A program made the translations under genes and the position numbers. From Caryophanales bacterium UBA6877 (GTDB lineage Bacteria > Bacillota_I > Bacilli_A > RFN20 > CAG-826): a stretch of DNA of 64,000 bases. The notes under the pieces were generated by a model. That model was not told the DNA's origin. It saw only the letters and a program-made list of their open reading frames with translations, and did no database searches. The stretch is from contig DKCJ01000003.1 of assembly GCA_002451465.1 (NCBI GenBank), forward strand, positions 1 through 64,000. The letters run 5' to 3'. Positions 45,590 to 54,714 of this stretch are shown one piece after another; the stretch's first letter is position 1, and each line of letters starts with the position of its first letter.

Positions 45590-46228
45590 TTATTTAATAA
45601 GATTCTTGCCGTGTGAAGCACCAATTCTAGTAGCTCCAGCTTCCACCATTTCTTTTAGTTCTTCAGGGGTTCTAATTCCACCTGCAGCTTTAACACCCAT
45701 ATCTGGACCAACTGTTTGACGCATTAATTTCACATCTTTCACTGTTGCTCCATGTTTTGAAAATCCGGTGGAAGTTTTTACAAAATCAGCTTTTGCTTCT
45801 TTAGAGAGCTTACAAGCTCTAACAATTTCTTCATCGCTTAATAAACAGCATTCAAGAATAACCTTTAATACACGATTGCCGCATGCCTCTTTAATACGAG
45901 AAATTTCATTTTTAACATATTCATCATGATGATCTTTCAATTTAGAAATGTTGATGACCATATCAACTTCATCAGCGCCTTTTTTAATTGCATCAGCAGC
46001 TTCAAATACCTTACTTTCGGTGGTCATTGAACCTAAAGGAAAACCTATAACGGTACAAACTTTAACATTAGTTCCATTTAAAAGTTTTTTGCATAATTCA
46101 ATATAATCAGGATTAACACATACAGAAGCACTTCCAATCTCTTTAGCTTCGTTGCAAAGATCAACAATATCCGATTCTAAAGCATCAGCATGTAAGTTTG
46201 TATCATCAATTAAATTTGCATAATTCAT
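45590..46228 (-). CDS. deoC: Deoxyribose-phosphate aldolase
   Basis: DeoC splits deoxyribose 5-phosphate into glyceraldehyde 3-phosphate and acetaldehyde, the step after DeoB. The TIM-barrel protein (212 residues) has IDDTNLHADA, VCTVIGFPLGS, DEVDMVINI, KVILECCLL and the Schiff-base Lys in VKTSTGF. An in-frame ATG at 46243 lies within the GAGGAG ribosome-binding site, so the ATG at 46228 is preferred. It lies between rpmF and rpsU. Confidence 0.96.
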   Translation of the reverse strand: MNYANLIDDTNLHADALESDIVDLCNEAKEIGSASVCVNPDYIELCKKLLNGTNVKVCTVIGFPLGSMTTESKVFEAADAIKKGADEVDMVINISKLKDHHDEYVKNEISRIKEACGNRVLKVILECCLLSDEEIVRACKLSKEAKADFVKTSTGFSKHGATVKDVKLMRQTVGPDMGVKAAGGIRTPEELKEMVEAGATRIGASHGKNLIK

Positions 46229-46250
46229 ATTTTTACTCCTCATTTAAAAG

Positions 46251-46271
46251 AAAAAATAAGCCAAAAGGCTT
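46251..46271 (-). terminator. Terminator overlapping the rpmF stop
   Basis: On the minus strand AAGCC, a TTTT loop and GGCTT are followed by ATTTTTT. The stop codon of rpmF overlaps the stem. The stem is only 5 bp, so read-through into deoC is possible. Confidence 0.7.
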
Positions 46272-46461
46272 ACTTTTTCTCATCTTTATTAACTTTAATA
46301 ACTTGTTTGCCATCATAATAACCGCAATATGGACAAACAGTATGAGATTTAATTGTTTGTCCACAATTTGAACAAACACTTAAGCCACTAACATTTAATT
46401 TATAATGACTTCTTCTCATTCTTTTAGTTGTTTTACTAGTTCTTCTAAATGGTACTGCCAT
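46270..46461 (-). CDS. rpmF: 50S ribosomal protein L32
   Basis: This 63-residue protein begins [19 protein letters not shown], the L32 signature, and has a zinc-binding CSNC and CPYC pair. AGAGGAG precedes the ATG. It is a large-subunit protein near the exit tunnel region. Confidence 0.97.
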   Translation of the reverse strand: MAVPFRRTSKTTKRMRRSHYKLNVSGLSVCSNCGQTIKSHTVCPYCGYYDGKQVIKVNKDEKK

Positions 46462-46592
46462 AATTAATCTCCTCTTTAAACATACATTATTATAAAGAAA
46501 TAAAATCTATAATAAATATTTATTTGATAATATCCAATTTTTAATGAATAATTACGATACAATCGACAATATTTTTTTTAACATTGTCAAAA

Positions 46593-47861
46593 TCATAAAC
46601 CAAATTTAATATTTTTAACTTTCCCAATAAGATCCTCAGTTGAAGGATAATATATTTCTAAATAATTTGAAGAATGTCCTCTATACGCTTTTCTTTTTTT
46701 ATCATAATTTTCAAAGAGAAAAGGAATATCCTTACCAACAAATTGTTTTTCATAATCATATTTCATTTTTTCAGATAATGATATTAAAGATAAAACCCTA
46801 GATTTTTTATCAAATGAACTAACTTTTGGAGTAATTTTACTAGCAACAGTTCCACTTCTATCACTATAGGGGAAAACATGAATTTTTGAAAAATTAATTT
46901 CTTTACAAAAATTAAATGTTTCTAAAAAATTTTCTTCAGTTTCAGTTGGAAAACCAACGATCACATCCGTCGTAATTGCAATATTTGGTCTTACTTCTCT
47001 AATTTTCGCTATCTTTTCTTTATAATTACTAAGATTATATTTTCGATTCATTTTCTTCAAAATATCTTTAGAACCTGATTGAAGAGGAATATGTAAATGA
47101 TTAGCAATATTTTTATATTCTTTTAAAAGAGTAATAAAATGCTCATCAATTTGAGATTCTTCAATCGATGAAATTCTTAATCTATAAAGATCAGGGTTTT
47201 GTTTTAAAATATCTTCTAATAAATCACTAAAAGTAATATTTCCTTCTAAATCTTTACCATAACTGCACATATCAATTCCAGTTAAAACAATCTCTTTATA
47301 ATTATTTTTCACTAGTTCTTTAATCTCATTTAATATATCTTGCTTATCTCTACTTCTAGATCTTCCTCTAACATATGGAATTAAACAATAAGAACAAAAA
47401 TTGTCACACCCATCTTGTATTTTTACATATGCCCTAGTATTGTAGAAAAACTTTTGAATAGAAATATTTTCATATTCTTTAGCTTTTCTTAAGTCTTCTT
47501 TTACAACAATTTGTTTTCCATTCGCTAGATATTCTTTTATATATTCAACTACTTTATTACGATCAACAGTTCCAAGAACTATTGAGCACTTAAGTTCGTT
47601 AGCATAATAATCAAATTCATTTTGAACATCGCATCCCATAACAACAATAATTGCTTTTCGATTAAAAAGTTGATAATGTCTAACCATCTTCCGTGATTTT
47701 GATGCACTTGTTTCTGTTACACTACAAGTATTAACAATGATAATATCTGGTTTGGCTTTTTTATCACATAATGTAAAACCTAATTTTGTTAGATCATTTG
47801 CTATACATTCAACTTCATAGTTGTTAACTTTGCAGCCAAGAAAATCAATTATAAAATTCAT
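46593..47861 (-). CDS. mtaB: tRNA t6A37 methylthiotransferase MtaB
   Basis: This 422-residue radical-SAM methylthiotransferase converts t6A to ms2t6A at tRNA position 37. The N-terminal UPF0004 domain has three cluster cysteines (LGCKVN, NTCSVTE, MGCDVQ); the radical SAM motif is CDNFCSYC; a short C-terminal TRAM-like part follows. The MtaB rather than MiaB assignment comes from the sequence style and from synteny with rsmE (yqeU-yqeV). It ends in TGA. Its start overlaps the preceding gene by 4 nt. Confidence 0.93.
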   Translation of the reverse strand: MNFIIDFLGCKVNNYEVECIANDLTKLGFTLCDKKAKPDIIIVNTCSVTETSASKSRKMVRHYQLFNRKAIIVVMGCDVQNEFDYYANELKCSIVLGTVDRNKVVEYIKEYLANGKQIVVKEDLRKAKEYENISIQKFFYNTRAYVKIQDGCDNFCSYCLIPYVRGRSRSRDKQDILNEIKELVKNNYKEIVLTGIDMCSYGKDLEGNITFSDLLEDILKQNPDLYRLRISSIEESQIDEHFITLLKEYKNIANHLHIPLQSGSKDILKKMNRKYNLSNYKEKIAKIREVRPNIAITTDVIVGFPTETEENFLETFNFCKEINFSKIHVFPYSDRSGTVASKITPKVSSFDKKSRVLSLISLSEKMKYDYEKQFVGKDIPFLFENYDKKRKAYRGHSSNYLEIYYPSTEDLIGKVKNIKFGL

Positions 47862-48616
47862 AATTTTTTCTCCTTACATATTTTTGTAAAAACCTTATAA
47901 GAAATAAACTTATTTTTATATAAAAGGTAAATAAAATCAGTTAATTTCCCATCATAATATGCCTGGATCAAAGGCTTAATTCTTTCGACGATATGGCTAT
48001 AATCTGGTTTTTTAATATTCTTATCAAATAAATATATAGCATTGTCTAAACTGCCTTGTCTATTAATTATAAATATAGTATTAAAATCAAAATGATAAAA
48101 AGCAATAGTTGTTGTGCTTTCAGAAATCCTAACTAATTTCGTCGATAAAAAATTAAAAATATCCGCTCCATAAGTATTAAATGGATTAGTTAAAAACGCA
48201 TCGTAATTCGAAACAAGATTAATATATGGCTCTCGAAACATCATCTCACTATTTACGGAATAAACAATATTTGTATTTAAATTAAAAAAAGGTATGTAAA
48301 CTTTTACTTTATTTACTTTTAAATATGGTAAATCGATGATTCTATCTTTGATTTCTTGTTTAATTATTTCAACATTTTTTTCTTTGTTAGAGAAATACTC
48401 TTCTTCAATAACCTTATCAAGTAAATCTTTATTCTTAATACCATTTATAATTATATTGGCGCATATAACATCAAAAATATCATGAACATCAGCATATTTT
48501 TCAAACAAAGGATTGATAGATAGCAATGATTTATTCGCATTAAAAAATTTATACTCTTCGCTATGATTAATCTTTTTCTTATTACATTCTTTTTCTAATA
48601 TCTCAAATAATTTCAT
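47858..48616 (-). CDS. Conserved-looking hypothetical protein between rsmE and mtaB
   Basis: I do not recognise this 252-residue soluble protein. It begins MKLFEILEKECNKKK, has a helical N-terminal half (to about 100) and a likely alpha/beta second half with LKVNKVKVYIPFFNLN and TTTIAFYHFDFNTIFIINR. No transmembrane helix, signal peptide or catalytic motif is evident. It overlaps rsmE upstream and mtaB downstream by 4 nt each (ATGA), so it is tightly translationally coupled to two RNA-modification genes. A role in RNA modification or ribosome function is only an inference from this position. Confidence 0.8.
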   Translation of the reverse strand: MKLFEILEKECNKKKINHSEEYKFFNANKSLLSINPLFEKYADVHDIFDVICANIIINGIKNKDLLDKVIEEEYFSNKEKNVEIIKQEIKDRIIDLPYLKVNKVKVYIPFFNLNTNIVYSVNSEMMFREPYINLVSNYDAFLTNPFNTYGADIFNFLSTKLVRISESTTTIAFYHFDFNTIFIINRQGSLDNAIYLFDKNIKKPDYSHIVERIKPLIQAYYDGKLTDFIYLLYKNKFISYKVFTKICKEKKL

Positions 48617-49332
48617 AAATTAGCTTCCATAAAAAAAGATATCAAACTTAACAAATATAAACAACTAGTTTCACTTCTTAGTATTCTTTTTCCTAAACTA
48701 ATTGATTTAAAGTTGTTAGCTTCAGCATATTCTACCTCTTCTTTAGAAAACCCTCCTTCTGAACCAACCAAAATATTTATTGTCTTACCATTTATATTTT
48801 TAAAATCATCATATAAAGATTTTAAAGGTTCCTTTGAGTTTTCATAAGCAATAAAAGATTTTTCAGCAAAATATTTATTAATATCCTTATATTCAATAAT
48901 ATCTGTAAGTTTCATAAGCTTATTTCTTTTAGATTGTTCGCTAGCTTCTTTAATAATTTTATTAAATCGCTCGATTTTATTCTTATAATCACTTTTATTA
49001 AATCTTCTAACGCATCTTGATGAATTTACTAGAACTACTTCAGATGCACCGAGTTCAACAGCTTTTTGAATAACAAAATCTAATTTTTCACCTTTTGGTA
49101 AGCAATACAATAATCTAATATAACCATTAAGTTCGGGAGATTCTTCAATCTCTTTTACAATATTAAATGAAAATGGTTTAAAAGAGGTTATTTTTGCTAA
49201 ATACACTTTATTTTCACAAACAATTTGAAACTCTTCCCCAACTTTAGATCTCATCACCTTTTCAATATGAAAAATATCATCTTTATTTAAGATGATATTT
49301 TCACTAACCTTATACGCGAAATATCTTTGCAT
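48613..49332 (-). CDS. rsmE: 16S rRNA (uracil(1498)-N(3))-methyltransferase RsmE
   Basis: This 239-residue SPOUT methyltransferase methylates U1498 of 16S rRNA. It has an N-terminal PUA-like domain (HIEKVMRSKVGEEFQIV) and the knot motifs KLDFVIQKAVELGASEVV, RFNKIIKEASEQSKRN, ILVGSEGGFSKEEVE and SLGKRILRSETS. It lies in the dnaJ-rsmE-mtaB order of Bacillus, but prmA, usually before rsmE, is missing. It starts on the stop of the TM2 gene (TAATG). Confidence 0.96.
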   Translation of the reverse strand: MQRYFAYKVSENIILNKDDIFHIEKVMRSKVGEEFQIVCENKVYLAKITSFKPFSFNIVKEIEESPELNGYIRLLYCLPKGEKLDFVIQKAVELGASEVVLVNSSRCVRRFNKSDYKNKIERFNKIIKEASEQSKRNKLMKLTDIIEYKDINKYFAEKSFIAYENSKEPLKSLYDDFKNINGKTINILVGSEGGFSKEEVEYAEANNFKSISLGKRILRSETSCLYLLSLISFFMEANL

Positions 49333-49784
49333 TACTTTAAAAAAGCTCCACTCGAATCTTTCTTATTATTAATAAATAAGAAAATCAAACCAACAATAAA
49401 CCAAATACCAAACAAAATAATCAAAGGTAACAAGAAAATATATAAAGGTTTAACTAACACTTTCGTTAAATAGAATGTTACCATCAAAATAATGTAAACA
49501 ATTACATTACAAATCAAACGAATTAAAAATCTATTACGGTATCCAAGATATAATTCATCTAAACCAAAAATACCTAAAAACATACATAATAGCGAATTAG
49601 TTATTTTCTTTTTTGGTTTATAATTAACTCTAGATTCATCAGATGGATTCACTGTTTTTATAGATTCAGTAATATCAGTAGTTTGTGGATTATTTTCATC
49701 AATTGGTCTTTTCCCACCACAATATGGGCAAATTTCTTTATCAAATTTAGTTATAGATTGACCACAATATTTACATTTAGGCAT
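49332..49784 (-). CDS. Zinc-ribbon and TM2-domain membrane protein
   Basis: This 150-residue protein starts with a zinc ribbon (CKYCGQ ... CPYCGG), then a polar linker and a TM2-like membrane domain (LLCMFLGIFGLDELYLGYRNR, about 69-89) extended to three or four helices. TM2 proteins are common in Firmicutes without a settled function. An in-frame ATG at 49799 lies just before the GGGAAG site; the ATG at 49784 fits that site. The gene replaces prmA between dnaJ and rsmE. A MazF or antitoxin role is not indicated. Confidence 0.85.
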   Translation of the reverse strand: MPKCKYCGQSITKFDKEICPYCGGKRPIDENNPQTTDITESIKTVNPSDESRVNYKPKKKITNSLLCMFLGIFGLDELYLGYRNRFLIRLICNVIVYIILMVTFYLTKVLVKPLYIFLLPLIILFGIWFIVGLIFLFINNKKDSSGAFLK

Positions 49785-49840
49785 ACTTAAACTTCCCATA
49801 TAAATATTACTACATTAAACAAAACAAAAGTAGACAAAAA

Positions 49841-50986
49841 TTATTTTTTAAATGCCTTTTTAAATTTATCAAACCAGCTTTCTTTACCCTTGCTTGCTTC
49901 TTTAAAGCTTTCAAGAGCAGCCTTTTGATCTTTATTCAAATCTGTAGGAGTTTTAACATTAAGATGAACATATTCATCACCATAACTACTGCCTCTCACA
50001 TTTTTAACGCCTTTTCCTTTAAGTTTAAACACTTGATTTGGTTGAGTCCCAGCAGGAACTTTCATTTCTACATCGCCATAAATTGTTGGCACACTTATAG
50101 TAGTTCCAAGGCAAACATCGATAAAATCAATTGGTAATGTCAAATGAATATCATCACCTTCACGTTCAAAACTCTTATGTGGTGCAACAACCATCTCCAA
50201 ATAAAGATCTCCATTTGGACCACCATTTAAGCCACGTCCACCTTTTCCAGGAATTCTTATTTGTTGACCATTATTAATCCCTTGAGGAATCTTAACCTCA
50301 ATGGTCTTTTTAACACGTGTATATCCTTTTCCGCCACAATATGAACAAGATTTCGTAACGATTTTACCTGTAGCATGGCATTTTGGACATGCATGTTGAG
50401 ATTGCATGATACCAAAAATTGTTCTTTGTTGTGTTACAACATATCCTTTTCCGCCACAGTCTGGGCAAGTTTCAAAAGATGTACCGTTTTCAGCGCCCGT
50501 TCCATTACAATGTTCGCAAACTTCATCATAACTTATTGGTAAATCAATAGTTGTACCAAGACATGCATCAATAAAAGAAATCTTAATTCTCATCAAACTA
50601 TCATCACCACGAACTTTTCCACTTTGTGAAGCACGAGAACCACGTCTCCCACCAAAGCCAAACATAGAACTCAATATATCATCTAAATCTGTAAAGTTTC
50701 CTGAATTAAAATTAAAACCCTCAAAACCACTTCCAGCAAATGGATTAGATCCACCGGCGGTTTGATCAAATGCAGCACTACCAAATTGGTCATATGTTTT
50801 TCTCTTTTGAGGATCACTTAAAACACTATAAGCTTCACTGCACTCTTTAAATTTTTCAGCATCGCCTGTTTCTTTATTATCAGGGTGATATTTATGAGCT
50901 AACTTTCTATAAGCAGATTTAATTTCATCATCAGTCGCAGTTTTCTCAACGCCTAATATCTCATAATAATCTTTTTTTTCTGCCAT
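49841..50986 (-). CDS. dnaJ: Chaperone DnaJ
   Basis: This 381-residue type I Hsp40 stimulates the DnaK ATPase. It has the J domain with HPD (YHPDNK, about 32-37), a Gly/Phe-rich region (about 75-115), four CxxCxGxG-type zinc motifs ([32 protein letters not shown]) and the C-terminal substrate-binding domains. It follows dnaK after a long hairpin and ends the hrcA-grpE-dnaK-dnaJ operon. Confidence 0.98.
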   Translation of the reverse strand: MAEKKDYYEILGVEKTATDDEIKSAYRKLAHKYHPDNKETGDAEKFKECSEAYSVLSDPQKRKTYDQFGSAAFDQTAGGSNPFAGSGFEGFNFNSGNFTDLDDILSSMFGFGGRRGSRASQSGKVRGDDSLMRIKISFIDACLGTTIDLPISYDEVCEHCNGTGAENGTSFETCPDCGGKGYVVTQQRTIFGIMQSQHACPKCHATGKIVTKSCSYCGGKGYTRVKKTIEVKIPQGINNGQQIRIPGKGGRGLNGGPNGDLYLEMVVAPHKSFEREGDDIHLTLPIDFIDVCLGTTISVPTIYGDVEMKVPAGTQPNQVFKLKGKGVKNVRGSSYGDEYVHLNVKTPTDLNKDQKAALESFKEASKGKESWFDKFKKAFKK

Positions 50987-51007
50987 ATTTAATCTCCTTT
51001 AGATAAT

Positions 51008-51038
51008 AGTAAAGGGAAGTTTCTACCTTCCCTTTACT
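51008..51038 (-). promoter_or_regulatory. 12-bp hairpin between dnaK and dnaJ
   Basis: AGTAAAGGGAAG (51008-51019) and CTTCCCTTTACT (51027-51038) form a perfect 12-bp stem with a 7-nt loop. No T-run follows on the minus strand; the dnaJ ribosome-binding site AAAGGAG comes next. It is better read as an RNA-processing or stability element that lowers dnaJ relative to dnaK than as a full terminator. Confidence 0.75.
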
Positions 51039-51055
51039 AAAATTCAACTAATAAT

Positions 51056-52939
51056 TTACTTTTTATCAGTAAAATCTGCATCAACAACATCATCATTGTT
51101 ATTTGATGAATTGCTATTATTTTCACTTTCACTAGATGAATTATTGGTATAACCACCTTGAGTGAAATCGCTTGAACCGGTGTTTGCAGATCCTGTATTA
51201 CCAGAATTTGCTTGAGCTTGTTGCATATATGATGCAGCTTTCTCTAAATCACCAATTTTGCTTCTTAAGGTATTTATATCGTTATTGTCTAAAGCAGTCT
51301 TTAACTCATCTCTTAATTTTTGAGTTTCTTCTTTTTGTTTTGGATCAATAGAATTACCTTTTTCTCTTAAAGCTTGGTCAATTGAATTAATATAGCTTTC
51401 AGCTTTATTCTTTAATTCAACTTCTTCTTTTCTCTTTGTATCAGCCTCTTTATTAGCTTCAGCTTCTCTCATCATTCTATCAATTTCTTCTTTGCTCAAG
51501 CCATTACTACCACTAATAGTAATTTCTTGTTGTTTTTGACTATCTAAATCTTTAGCGCTGACTTTAACGATACCATTGACATCAATATTGAATGTAACTT
51601 CAATTCTTGGGGTGCCACGTGGTGCTGGTTTAATTCCAGTTAATTGGAAATGGCCAAGTAATTTGTTATCATGAGCCATTTGTCTTTCACCTTGATAAAC
51701 CATAATATCAACCGCAGGTTGATTATCCTCTGCTGTAGAGAAAATTTGTGATTTAGTAGTAGGAATTGTAGTATTCCTTGGAATTAATGGAGTCATAATA
51801 CCACCCATTGTTTCAATACCAAGAGTTAAAGGAGTGACATCAAGAAGAATAACATCTTTTACATCACCACTTAATATACCACCTTGATAAGAAGCACCAA
51901 TAGAAACAGCTTCATCAGGGTTAACACTTAAGTTAAGTTTTTTACCAGTAATTCTAGTAACTAATTCTTGAACGGCTGGCATACGGATAGAACCACCAAT
52001 CATTAAGACTTCATCAACTTTATCCCAAGTTAATCTTGCATCAGCAATAGCTTTTTCAAGAGGAACTCTACATCTATCAAGTAAATGTCTAGTCATATCT
52101 TGGAAATTAGCTCTAGTTAAAGTGGTTTCAAAGCTGATAGGACCATTGCTACTCATACCAATAAATGGTAATGAAATAGTTGTTTCAAGACTACTTGAAA
52201 GTTCAATTTTAGCTTTTTCAGCAGCATCCTTATATCTTTGTAAGGCCATCTTATCGCAAATATCTTTTCCAAATTGTTGTTGAATTTGAGCACGAATCCA
52301 ACCAGCAACAACATTATCCCAATCATCACCACCAAGTCTATTATCACCAGCAGTAGCGACAACTTCGAATGTTCCATCACCAATATCAAGAACACTTACA
52401 TCAAGAGTACCACCACCTAAATCAAATACAACAATCTTTTCAGATTTATCTTTACCAAGACCATAAGCAAGAGCAGCAGCTGTTGGTTCATTAATGATAC
52501 GAACTACATCAAGACCAGCGATAGCACCAGCATCTTTTGTTGCTTGTCTTTGTGCATCATTAAAGTATGCAGGGCAAGTAATAACAGCTTTCTTTACTGG
52601 ATGACCAATATTCTTTTCAGCATAATCTTTCATATAAGCAAGAATCTTTGCACTAATTTCTTGTGGGGTAAAATCCTTGTTAATACAATTGATATGAACT
52701 TTTTCTGATGAACCCATCTTACGTTTAATAGATGAAACAGTATCAGGATTAGTTAAAGCTTGACGTTTTGCAGCATTACCAACAATAACTTCACCATTAG
52801 CTTTAAAACCAACTACAGAAGGAGTTGTATTTGTTCCCTCTGGATTTGGAATAACCTTAACTTTTCCATCTTCTTGTAAATAACTAACTACAGAGTTAGT
52901 AGTACCTAAATCAATACCTAAAATAACTTCTTTTGCCAT
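51056..52939 (-). CDS. dnaK: Chaperone DnaK (Hsp70)
   Basis: This 627-residue Hsp70 has the ATPase motifs [24 protein letters not shown] and the [10 protein letters not shown] region, the Gram-positive form without the N-terminal insertion, then the linker [15 protein letters not shown], the substrate-binding domain and a low-complexity Gln/Asn/Ser tail ending [12 protein letters not shown]. It folds proteins with GrpE and DnaJ. GGAGG lies 8 nt before the ATG. It is under HrcA-CIRCE control through the operon promoter. Confidence 0.99.
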   Translation of the reverse strand: MAKEVILGIDLGTTNSVVSYLQEDGKVKVIPNPEGTNTTPSVVGFKANGEVIVGNAAKRQALTNPDTVSSIKRKMGSSEKVHINCINKDFTPQEISAKILAYMKDYAEKNIGHPVKKAVITCPAYFNDAQRQATKDAGAIAGLDVVRIINEPTAAALAYGLGKDKSEKIVVFDLGGGTLDVSVLDIGDGTFEVVATAGDNRLGGDDWDNVVAGWIRAQIQQQFGKDICDKMALQRYKDAAEKAKIELSSSLETTISLPFIGMSSNGPISFETTLTRANFQDMTRHLLDRCRVPLEKAIADARLTWDKVDEVLMIGGSIRMPAVQELVTRITGKKLNLSVNPDEAVSIGASYQGGILSGDVKDVILLDVTPLTLGIETMGGIMTPLIPRNTTIPTTKSQIFSTAEDNQPAVDIMVYQGERQMAHDNKLLGHFQLTGIKPAPRGTPRIEVTFNIDVNGIVKVSAKDLDSQKQQEITISGSNGLSKEEIDRMMREAEANKEADTKRKEEVELKNKAESYINSIDQALREKGNSIDPKQKEETQKLRDELKTALDNNDINTLRSKIGDLEKAASYMQQAQANSGNTGSANTGSSDFTQGGYTNNSSSESENNSNSSNNNDDVVDADFTDKK

Positions 52940-52959
52940 AATATATATCCTCCAATACT

Positions 52960-53580
52960 TTATTTAACTTCAACATCTTTGTTTTCTTTATTTTGATCAT
53001 CTTTTTTAACCTCGTCAGGCTTCTTACTAACAACTACCATCGCAGGTCGAATAAGATGCTCATGTAATTTATAACCTTTTAAATTAACCTTTTTAACTAT
53101 ATTAGGTTCACCATTATCATCGATTGTATCAACAGCATGCATAACTTTCTCATCGAAATGTTCGCCAACTTTTGGTTCAATCTCAATAATGCCCTCATCA
53201 GTTAAAATGTTAACTAACTGCTTATAAACATATTGAAAACCAACAAGATAATTTTTAACAATTTCATTTTGGGATTCTTGTTTCAGAGCCATGTCGAATG
53301 CATCTAAAACTTGAAGTAAATTCTGAACAAACCCTTCAATACGATATTTGTAAGCTTCTCTTTGATCTTTTTCCATTGATTTTCTTAAGTTAGCCATATC
53401 AGCATAAGCCTTATAGTACTCATTCTTCCAATGGTCAATATCATTTTTCAACTTAGTAATTTCTTCTTGTTGCTTATTAAGTTTATCTTTAAAGCTTTTC
53501 TTCATATCAATATTAGAAGAATCAATTGATTCGGAATCTTGTTTTTCAACTTTTACATCTTTTTCTTCATTATTTTCCAT
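52960..53580 (-). CDS. grpE: Nucleotide exchange factor GrpE
   Basis: GrpE releases ADP from DnaK. This 206-residue protein has a charged disordered N-terminus, a long coiled coil ([19 protein letters not shown] and following) with the [16 protein letters not shown] pattern, and the C-terminal beta domain ([15 protein letters not shown]). The ATG at 53580 overlaps the end of hrcA by 11 nt. Upstream in-frame ATG codons lie inside hrcA and would add only basic residues, so 53580 is preferred. Confidence 0.96.
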   Translation of the reverse strand: MENNEEKDVKVEKQDSESIDSSNIDMKKSFKDKLNKQQEEITKLKNDIDHWKNEYYKAYADMANLRKSMEKDQREAYKYRIEGFVQNLLQVLDAFDMALKQESQNEIVKNYLVGFQYVYKQLVNILTDEGIIEIEPKVGEHFDEKVMHAVDTIDDNGEPNIVKKVNLKGYKLHEHLIRPAMVVVSKKPDEVKKDDQNKENKDVEVK

Positions 53581-54625
53581 TCTTCTTAACATCCTCCTCC
53601 ACAATAACATCAGTAGTTGATAAGTGACTCATTAATTCTTTAACAACATAATCAAGAGCACTTAACACTTTGCCATAATCCATACGCTTTGGACCGACAA
53701 TTGCAATTTTCCCAAGTTCTCTATTAGAATTTGGTATCTTAACAACTTTCGAGATTATAGAAAGATTATCAACTGACCTTATCTTACTATCATCAACATT
53801 TAAACCATTCTTATCTTCGTTATTTTTAAGCATATTCGTTAAATTTTCTGGTTTTGAGAATAAATTAAATATTTTTTTCAATTCTTCTGGATCATCCTTA
53901 AATTCTGGTTGATTCATAAGATTACTCTCTCCATAAAATTCATTACGACCACTTGCAAACTCAAAGAAGGCTTTTGCGACCGAATTGAAGATATAGGTAT
54001 AATCATTAATATAATCTTTTAGTAAAGGTCTTAATGATTCGAGTTTATCGCTCAATTCGCTTATCAAGGTACCAGTAACACGATCATTAATCAACTTAAT
54101 AGATTTCACTAGATTATCAACGTCCACACTTTTATCAAATATGAATGTCTTATTTTCAACATACCCACGGTCAGTAACAAATATAGCTGTAGCGCTAGTT
54201 TTACTAATTGGGATTAATTGGAAACTAACAAGTCTTTCTTTGCTCGAATCAGTTCCTAGATAAACACTAACAAGGTTTGTCATATTTGATAAAACCTTGC
54301 ATGATGCACCAAGAATATCTTCGACAGATCGAGAATTTTCAAAAATAACTTTTAATTCATTTTTAAGCTTTGCATCAACAGAATTAGATTTTAAGTTTTG
54401 AACATAATATCTATAGCCAAGGGTTGAAGGAACTCTACCGCTACTGATATGTTGTTTTTCAATCAAACCATCTTTTTCTAAGGATGCCATTTCATTTCTA
54501 ACTGTTGCACTACTATAACCTAGATTATACTTATCGATTAAGTAATTACTTCCGACAGGTACCGCAGTTTTGATGAAATCCTCTACGATCAGTTTAAGAA
54601 TATAATCTTTACGTGATAAACTCAT
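53570..54625 (-). CDS. hrcA: Heat-inducible transcription repressor HrcA
   Basis: HrcA (351 residues) represses the heat-shock operon by binding CIRCE. It has an N-terminal winged helix (LSRKDYILKLIVEDFIKTAVPVG is the family start; GYSSATVRNEMASLEKDGLIEKQH is the recognition region) followed by a GAF-like domain with an inserted dimerisation segment. GAAAGG precedes the ATG. It is the first gene of the operon and its promoter is bracketed by two CIRCE-like repeats, so it is autoregulated. Confidence 0.97.
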   Translation of the reverse strand: MSLSRKDYILKLIVEDFIKTAVPVGSNYLIDKYNLGYSSATVRNEMASLEKDGLIEKQHISSGRVPSTLGYRYYVQNLKSNSVDAKLKNELKVIFENSRSVEDILGASCKVLSNMTNLVSVYLGTDSSKERLVSFQLIPISKTSATAIFVTDRGYVENKTFIFDKSVDVDNLVKSIKLINDRVTGTLISELSDKLESLRPLLKDYINDYTYIFNSVAKAFFEFASGRNEFYGESNLMNQPEFKDDPEELKKIFNLFSKPENLTNMLKNNEDKNGLNVDDSKIRSVDNLSIISKVVKIPNSNRELGKIAIVGPKRMDYGKVLSALDYVVKELMSHLSTTDVIVEEDVKKNGK

Positions 54626-54637
54626 CTTAACACCTTT

Positions 54638-54664
54638 CTAGCACTCTTATTATCCAAGCGCTAA
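54638..54664 (-). promoter_or_regulatory. CIRCE operator 1 (HrcA site)
   Basis: Plus-strand half-sites CTAGCACTC (54638-54646) and AAGCGCTAA (54656-54664) with a 9-nt spacer match the CIRCE consensus TTAGCACTC-N9-GAGTGCTAA at 8/9 and 7/9 positions. It lies downstream of the -10 box, in the expected position of the start point and leader of hrcA. Confidence 0.9.
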
Positions 54665-54668
54665 CATT

Positions 54669-54696
54669 ATTATATTAGATAAATTAGCAGTGTCAA
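54669..54696 (-). promoter_or_regulatory. Sigma-A promoter of the hrcA operon
   Basis: On the minus strand TTGACA (54691-54696) and TATAAT (54669-54674), both perfect, are separated by 16 nt. The -35 box overlaps the second CIRCE-like repeat. Confidence 0.88.
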
Positions 54697-54710
54697 TACC
54701 TAATTGCTAA
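54684..54710 (-). promoter_or_regulatory. Degenerate second CIRCE-like operator
   Basis: Plus-strand half-sites TTAGCAGTG (54684-54692) and AATTGCTAA (54702-54710) with exactly 9 nt between them match CIRCE halves at 7/9 each. The element overlaps the -35 box of the hrcA promoter. Confidence 0.65.
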
Positions 54711-54714
54711 TTTT

